Origin: Pyrenula massariospora
Taxonomy: Eukaryota > Ascomycota > Eurotiomycetes > Pyrenulales > Pyrenulaceae
Direction: 5' to 3'
DNA: 64,000 nt
Assembly (NCBI GenBank): GCA_021030905.1
Contig: JAGFMI010000014.1
Span: 1 to 64,000 of the forward strand
Shown here: piece after piece, positions 57,907 through 64,000 of the stretch
How the letters are laid out: each line of letters starts with the position of its first letter
How positions within the stretch are numbered: position 1 is the first letter of the stretch
Notes under the pieces: model-generated
The model's input: the letters and a program-made list of their open reading frames with translations, nothing else
The model's database searches: none
What the model was told of the DNA's origin: nothing
Program-made: the position numbers and the translations under genes

Positions 57907-59491
57907 TTTAAAACGTAAAGGAGTGACTGTGTCTAAGGAACGACAACAATGAAAAGCAAATTGAACAGAGACTGAATCCTGACCAGGCAAGCACTTCAAG
58001 GGCTGAAAGAGAAGAAGACAAAGACCGATAAAACATCGAGAAAGCACCCACCATAAGTATAGCGCGCTGTGCAGCTTGCTCACCCACCTACCCGCTCAGC
58101 TCGAGCTAGGACGTCGTCCTCTCACCGGTATCATGCTTCTCCTCATGGCTGAGGTGCAATTCCTTCTTCCTGGTGCTCAAGCTAGAAAGGGGTCAGACAG
58201 GGCCCCAGATCCAGATGTCACGTTCTGGGCCAGCACTGACCCTTTGGTGGTGTTCTCCACGCCGCTCAGAAGTGTGTATCTGCACATTCCCATTCGCCAG
58301 AGCCGTCTTTTGCACCAAGATCCGCATCCCTACCCGTGGAGCCAGCCGCGGAAACGAAACTGTCAAACGCCGACGGAGGTTTCGCGTGGCTCCCAATGGC
58401 AGGTATCGACCTTGAATCCTACCGGGAATAGGCGTAGATCCACGGTCAAATAGCGTTCTGCGAATGTCCTGGATAGGAGGCACCTGAAAAGCCGCCGGCT
58501 AAGGCGCTCTGTTTTCAAGAACCACTCATGATGGTGAATTGGACAAGACGATGTCACGTTGCCGACCGTGAAAAGCGTCGTCTTCTCTAGCTTCCATCCT
58601 CGGCTAGCGCCTGGTCATCTCCGAGCCATCCACGGGCCTCAAACGCCCATCTGCAGGCAACGCCAGTCAGCCTTGCTGACGACGTCCAGTTCCGCCGCTA
58701 CCAATGGTGGCCTGAAAGAGTCCACAGGTGCGGGCGGGCAGCATTCGTGAAACAGCCTTCCTCCCCAATCATGTCGATTGTTTCCCAGTGGTGCAGATGG
58801 CGACAAAGCTTACTCGCGAATAGGGACTCAGAAGCGCCATCCACCTCGACTCTGAAACGTCCTCAAATCTGAGCGATCTGATGGATCGATCATGCTCAAC
58901 TAGCTTGGACCTGACGAATTCTAATACGATCGCGCAATAAGCAGAAACTCCTGATTCCTTGGTGCATGGCGAAAATGTGCTGATGCTCCGCCAGTTTTGG
59001 CGACATTTATTGGTCAGAGCAGTCTTCATATTTTCTCCAAAGAGGTGGTGGCCATTGAAATCAAACCTAGTGCTGCGAGGTTCGAGAAGATGCTCGGAAG
59101 GGCGAAAGATCGCTGTTACCGGATCCGCCACCACGATCAAAAGACCAGCAAAACATCGAATTTGCATCCGTCCCGGTGGCCAATTCACGCAACCTCACTC
59201 GGAGATTAGATTTAGCGTTACATGCCAGATCTCATGTCCACACCGTCGCCACCTACGGGCCTGTCGATCTCTGGATCCGGGGTCCTCACAAGAGCTTCGA
59301 GCTCTGTTGTCGCCGGGAATGCACGAGACGACCTAGGAGATCCAAATCTGTAGATTGTTACTGAGTATGCACGGAAATCGAGGAAACATACAACACCACA
59401 CCGGCATCTTGCGTTCCCCTGTCCATATCATCACTGCACGTTTCAAGTCTAGAATGTGATACAGTGCTATTAAAATCTATTGTCGATTAGA
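57907..59491. other. Long intergenic region
   Basis: About 1.6 kb between two minus-strand genes: the GH16 promoter plus the 3' end of Vps8. Frames of up to 140 codons exist on the minus strand (58,769-59,188) but show no family features or splice logic, so I do not call them. Confidence 0.45.
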
Positions 59492-62400
59492 TCAATCATG
59501 TACAGAGCAGACCGGGCACACAAGCTCCAACCTGTCTCGCTCACGCAAAGACTGAGGAGCTCCAGATGCTGAGCCCACATCTCCATCTCGCCCTTCTACT
59601 TGCCTCTCCAAGAGACAGGCTTGATGGTACAGATGGCGACACGAGAAAACTACGACAGGACCAAACTGGGACACGCCTGAGCTCGACTTTCTCTCGCTGG
59701 GCTCATCGCTCCTTTCTTCACCGCCGACGACTTGGCTACTCTGCTCGGTATCCGAAGCAGTTGCAGTCTCTTTTCCCTTCCCGCTACCTTTCTCACCGTC
59801 TCGGTCATCTATCCCAACATTCCGTTTCCTCGCCTTCTCTTTCTTGACCCACTCATCCCAAAGTCTTCCCCCAACTCCAGGACCCCATACTCTTCTTCTG
59901 CATACCTCGCATGCTTGCCCACGAGGTCGCCAGCCTCTCTGTCTACCCTTTGCAATTTCTTCTACATTAACGAAGAGGTCTCGATCCAGCATTGAGTTTG
60001 CCAGATCCAGCAATGATTGTTCGTACGCATACGCTGTGAAGATGGAGGCTAAGACAGCTCGAAGTTCAGACAAGGTCGGGGAAACGGATGCAGCGTGGGT
60101 GAGGAAGGCACGGAGGATGCGCAGGAAGGAGATTGAGCCGCCGGTAGTTGAGGGGCCATCTCGAGACGTGGTCGTAGCAGCGAGGAGAGCGGTAAAGACT
60201 TCTTGGACTAGAATGCGCAGCGAATCAGATGTGGACGTGATCGTCTGGTCTTGCAACTCTTCTGAGACTGCGATCTGTTTGAGCGAGGAGCCGATAAGGC
60301 TAGTAAGGCTTGGAGAAACAACTCGTGATATATTAACAACGGCATTGATCAAACTGAGCCAGAGGTCTTCCTCGAAAGAGAGTACTTCGTCTTTGGCTGC
60401 TGATCCGCCTTTCGCAGGTCGAACCATTCGTATCCTTGGCGCTGACTTCGTCTGCCCTTTGCACAACCAGATGCCAACTCGAGTATACTTTTGCATGGAA
60501 TTGAGAAGGTCACTGACAGCTTCATTCGTACTTTGTTGGTCTGGGCTTTCCTCGGCGTTTTTCAAGATGCCCAGCAAGGCAGCCTCCAAGGCGCCTAGAT
60601 GCCTTGCAAGTCTATCCATAGCATCTTTCACTCGGCCTTGACGGGCAAGTAAAACGACCGCCGCATCCACGATACCACCTTCTTCAATAGAAGAAAGCAC
60701 TGAGTCGATCTGCAATCCACTGACACTGACTGTGTCAACAAAGTCCGCTACTCTTGACGGATCGAATTGGCACATGAGCTTGATATACCGCTCAAGCAGA
60801 ACTGAGGATGCTGTTTGGTTGGTCGAGTCTTTGCCCACTTCTTTCGTGTGATCAAGTAAAACATGAAGGTACTCATACTGGCTCCTCAGATCATTTTCTA
60901 AAGACTTGAGGAATAATTGATGCATGTCTTCGGCAACTGCTTCAATTGTGCTGGCGGTTTTGCGGACGTCTAGTAACAACAGGTCATCGATGTGATCGGA
61001 AATCACGGACTCCACATGCCGCCTTTGTTTAGATGTCAACATCGAACCGACACGAAAGCAGTCTCTGATAGCATCGAATATTTCGTCTTGATGTTCATCT
61101 TCGAGAAAGAAAGTCTCTATCCAATTACCATAGAGTTGCTCAGACCGATAGGTAGACTTCAAGACTCGATAGAATCGTGCTCCATTCAGTAGCGAGACCA
61201 GATCATGGATATCCGTAGGATGGTACACGGAGAGCAAATACTCCACGCTAAGCTGACAATCCTCTGTCATATCTTCGAAAGGTGGGTGACATAACCTAGT
61301 GAGAATTTGGTGCAAGGTGGTTCCCGGCAGCATTACGTACTGGGGATACTTGGGCAGGTTTCGGGCCAAAAACATGTCTAAATAGATTGCATCCCCGGCG
61401 TCAAAAACTTCTGTGCTCATGATTTTTAATAGCACATTCACGAGATACTGCCGGTTGATGGACTGGCTGCGCAAGTCGTCATTTAGTTGTTTTACCGTCG
61501 ACATCCTAGTGTCCTGCTGCGCGGTAGCGTCGTTGAGAAAGCTATCTTCGAAAGCTTCGTTCAAAACACTCATAAAGCTGGCTGAATCAAAATGCAAGAT
61601 AGCAGACAAGTAAGAAAATGAAGGTTGCAAGCTGGTGGCGCCGTTCTTCTTGACGGGCGACTTGGTCTGTTGATCTGATCCTGGGTTATCAAAGAAGAGC
61701 ATCTCATATATCTGCATTTTAGCTTTCGAGGCATCGGTGTCATTCATAATCTCGCCTGTGGGATACACTCGCCCAGTCAAGGTATACGACATGTAAGGAA
61801 ACATTTTCATGGCATTATTCTGACTGTTCGCTGAAGGATCAGTGCTTCCATTTGGTTGAGTGCTTTCGGTGCTCATTGTCAAAAGTTCTTTCAACGGGCT
61901 CGTGAAGTCTTCCAGGATCCGTGTCCAGACATAGATGAAGGCTTCGTAAAGATTATAGGTTCTGCACAGTCTTGTGACTTGTTCAATGTCCATATTCAGA
62001 GGATCCAGCTGACATATGATTTCCTCAAGAGAAGATGGAGTGTGGTTCGTGACATAATGCTCGATGAGCGCTTTAACAGCTGTTGGGGGAAGGCTAGTGA
62101 TCTTGCCGTCAACAATATACGGTTCGAGCACATCCAGAAAAATGTATTCTTTCCCATTATCCTCATAAGAGGTAAATACCTCCTCGAAGAGAAAGTCGTG
62201 GTCGTCCATACTATCACAGGCAGTCATACAAGCTTCTGCCAGCTCGATAAGCTGGGGCTCGGCAAGCAGGCCTGGCCCTGCTTCTGGGTTTCGCCCGAAT
62301 GCATACTTTACTGATGCAGATATCATCTCCACCAGTTTTTCTCGCACGACTGAATGTCTTGATCCATCATCTTCCGGTAAGCCGATTTTCAGCTTCTCGC

Positions 62401-64000
62401 CATGTCCATTGTAGTATGAAGTCGCCAAACGTATTGCCCCTATGAAATCTCCTGCTTCGATCATAGCCAGCAGCCTATCAGCCCAATTCGTCAAGGTACC
62501 TATGGAAACGTCGTTATGACCAAGGACGAACAAACGTCCCTTATATGCACGAAAGCTCATGTAAAAGGCATCGGCAACAACACCGTGCATAGACTCGTCA
62601 TTCTCGTCCAGAGACTCTACCAGCGAATGCAACTGACTAGAAAAGAGGTCGTAATGGTAAATATGCCTTTGGACCAGGTCAAACGAGTCTGTCGGGGTCA
62701 TCGTTGCATCCTCGAGGATGAGTAGTTGTTGTGAGATTGTCAATACTGCCAGCACTGAGCGGCTCAACCATTGGACTGCGACAATAGCCTCCTCAGCCTT
62801 CCATCTTGCACTTGTCCGGAATCGAAATTCTGGTGGCTTTTCTCTTTCCAGAGATTCTGATAGAGTGATCTCACTGACCTCTAGCACAGATAGAACGTTC
62901 GACCAGCAGTACACAAGCTTCGTTTTAAATGTATCCTCCCTTGCCTTTAGCTTGATGGCTGGAAACCAAGCCAATGCGGCACTCATAGCACTATGGGCAG
63001 CAACTTCCTTCGGCCGGTTCGACTTATATTGAGTTTGGGCCACAGGAGTAGTTGAGACTATTACCAATAGGTATGGTGTTAACATAGCCACAAGGCCCAT
63101 AGAATCCGTCGCTTGTTCTACATTTCCGAGAGGTAATGGTGAAAAAGCGAGCACGGAGCTTGGCCTTGGTGACCTTGAAACACGAGTTATCACCTCTGGA
63201 TACCGACCTAAGATTCTCGTAGTTCTCACGGCCCTTCCAACCGCGCCCATGCCTCGAGTTGCAAGATGGGAAAAGGCCATTCCCCTATCGTCCGCCGACA
63301 CCAGTGCCGTGTGCCGAGTACCTAGGAATCCGATATGGAGGACTGCCACATCTGCGACGTGTCCATCTGATTTTCTAGCTTGGGCCTGTCCCTTGACTAG
63401 GGGCGGCACATGTAAAAAGGGGTGCGCCGACCGCGCCAATTCCCATGTGAAAATATGACCAGTCGCATGACCAACAGCAACGGTGCTGTGATCAGCAGAG
63501 ATGGCGAGGGACGTAACAGCACCACACTCTGCTGCTAATTGACATTAGCTCAAGAATAAGGGACCTTGGGGAAGGCGCACCTACCTTTAGTCCCTGGACC
63601 AATAACACCTTTGGGATTCTGCTGGTAGTCAAATACCACGATGATACCCTTCGTAGTCCCAATTACGATGCTTGTAGAAACAGCAATGCACGTTGGGCGA
63701 CCAAAATTTCGCTTCCCAACTTCAGAGAATATTTGGCCTGACAACTTTCGCAATTTTGTCCACCTAATAACGTCCCACGGTGCCGAAGAAGAGTCCTGGT
63801 CCGGAGCTATAGGGAAGATTGCGCTTGAAATTGAAACCTGTCTTGAATGTGAGCCGAGAAAAGCAGGCGAAGAGGCTCGCGGTGTGCCCAAAGGCGAGGT
63901 AGAGAGACGGGTCTGAAATCTGCGGTCAAACGGACGGTGTGTGGCGGAGGGGCTAAGGCGTGAAGAGGTGCTTCTTGTAGAAGGTGTTTCGCTCCTCGGA
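59492..64000 (-). CDS. vps8: Vps8, CORVET tethering subunit (5' end outside window)
   Basis: At least 1,485 residues; the frame stays open to the right edge, so the start codon lies beyond it. Exons: 64,000-63,585 and 63,531-59,492, with a 53-base intron whose acceptor lies in a TAGCAGCAG run. The N-terminal part is WD40-like: GRPTCIAVSTSIVIGTTKGIIVVFDY and, across the splice, the SLAISADHSTVAVGHATGHIFTWEL blade. A long alpha-solenoid follows (DRLLAMIEAGDFIGAIRLATSYYNG, clathrin-repeat-like). The C-terminus is a RING-H2 finger: CEVC, then FSCRHLYHQACL and CPVC. Vps8 binds the Rab5 GTPase Vps21 and tethers endosomes as a CORVET-specific subunit. The S/T-rich stretch before the first blade is typical for the N-terminus. 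Confidence 0.93.

Noticed and set aside
58769-59188. 139-codon minus-strand frame between GH16 and Vps8
   Set aside because: A hydrophobic stretch near the start suggested a signal peptide, but it is preceded by charged residues and the rest has no coherent features.
1-64000. CRISPR arrays, bacterial operons, riboswitches or attachment sites
   Set aside because: The sequence is a eukaryotic chromosome end with spliced genes; no such array or site is visible.

Overview
The window is the left end of a filamentous ascomycete (Pezizomycotina) chromosome. It opens on a terminal CCCTAA array, the C-rich strand of TTAGGG telomeres. Genes carry short introns (about 42 to 141 bases) with GTANGT-like donors and CTRAC-like branch sites. 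The gene set is fungal: DUF3433, DUF3712 and DUF1776 proteins, a Wss1-type protease, a yeast-type cytosine deaminase and a CAAX-ending Ydj1. No class or genus can be fixed from the sequence alone.

Layout. Bases 1-76 are telomere. Bases 77 to about 3,700 are an extraordinarily AT-rich block (a few percent G+C by eye) without genes. It ends sharply against a broken reducing polyketide synthase fossil (3,716-8,240, minus). A sparse, partly decayed subtelomeric zone follows to about 14 kb. It holds one unrecognised two-exon membrane/coiled-coil gene and a LaeA/UMTA-like methyltransferase. From 14.4 kb onward the content is ordinary core-chromosome genes: DUF1776 ER protein, DUF3712 protein, Sel1-repeat Nif1/Dsf2-like regulator, GNAT acetyltransferase, WrbA-type flavodoxin quinone reductase, F-box protein, Wss1, uroporphyrinogen decarboxylase, cytosine deaminase, Ydj1, sulfate permease, ribosomal P0, a small secreted cysteine-rich protein, a giant DUF3433 membrane protein, an Nha1-type antiporter, an NCBP3-like cap-binding protein, a GH16 glucanase and Vps8, which runs off the right edge.

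The genes do not form one pathway. They cover housekeeping (haem, translation, vesicle tethering, DNA-protein crosslink repair, pyrimidine salvage), transport (sulfate, Na+/H+) and cell surface or secretion (GH16, small secreted protein). The PKS fossil and the methyltransferase could be leftovers of a metabolite cluster, but that is inference. Exon structures were worked out by hand from splice motifs, reading-frame continuity and family consensus. In nearly all spliced genes the exon lengths sum to a whole number of codons.

Most interesting points: the extreme base composition of the AT block and its junction with the PKS fossil; a possible splice switch that adds a geranylgeranyl-type CAAX end (CVIL) to the flavodoxin enzyme; repeated short motifs in the NCBP3-like protein (K-E-L-F-P and L-x-I-K-G) and in the F-box protein (R-R-x-S-W plus acidic SETSDED); a perfect CYS3/MetR site upstream of the sulfate permease; an ATGA-overlapping upstream ORF on the antiporter mRNA; and a double hairpin plus T-tract at 24.1 kb. 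No clear undescribed multi-gene system was found.
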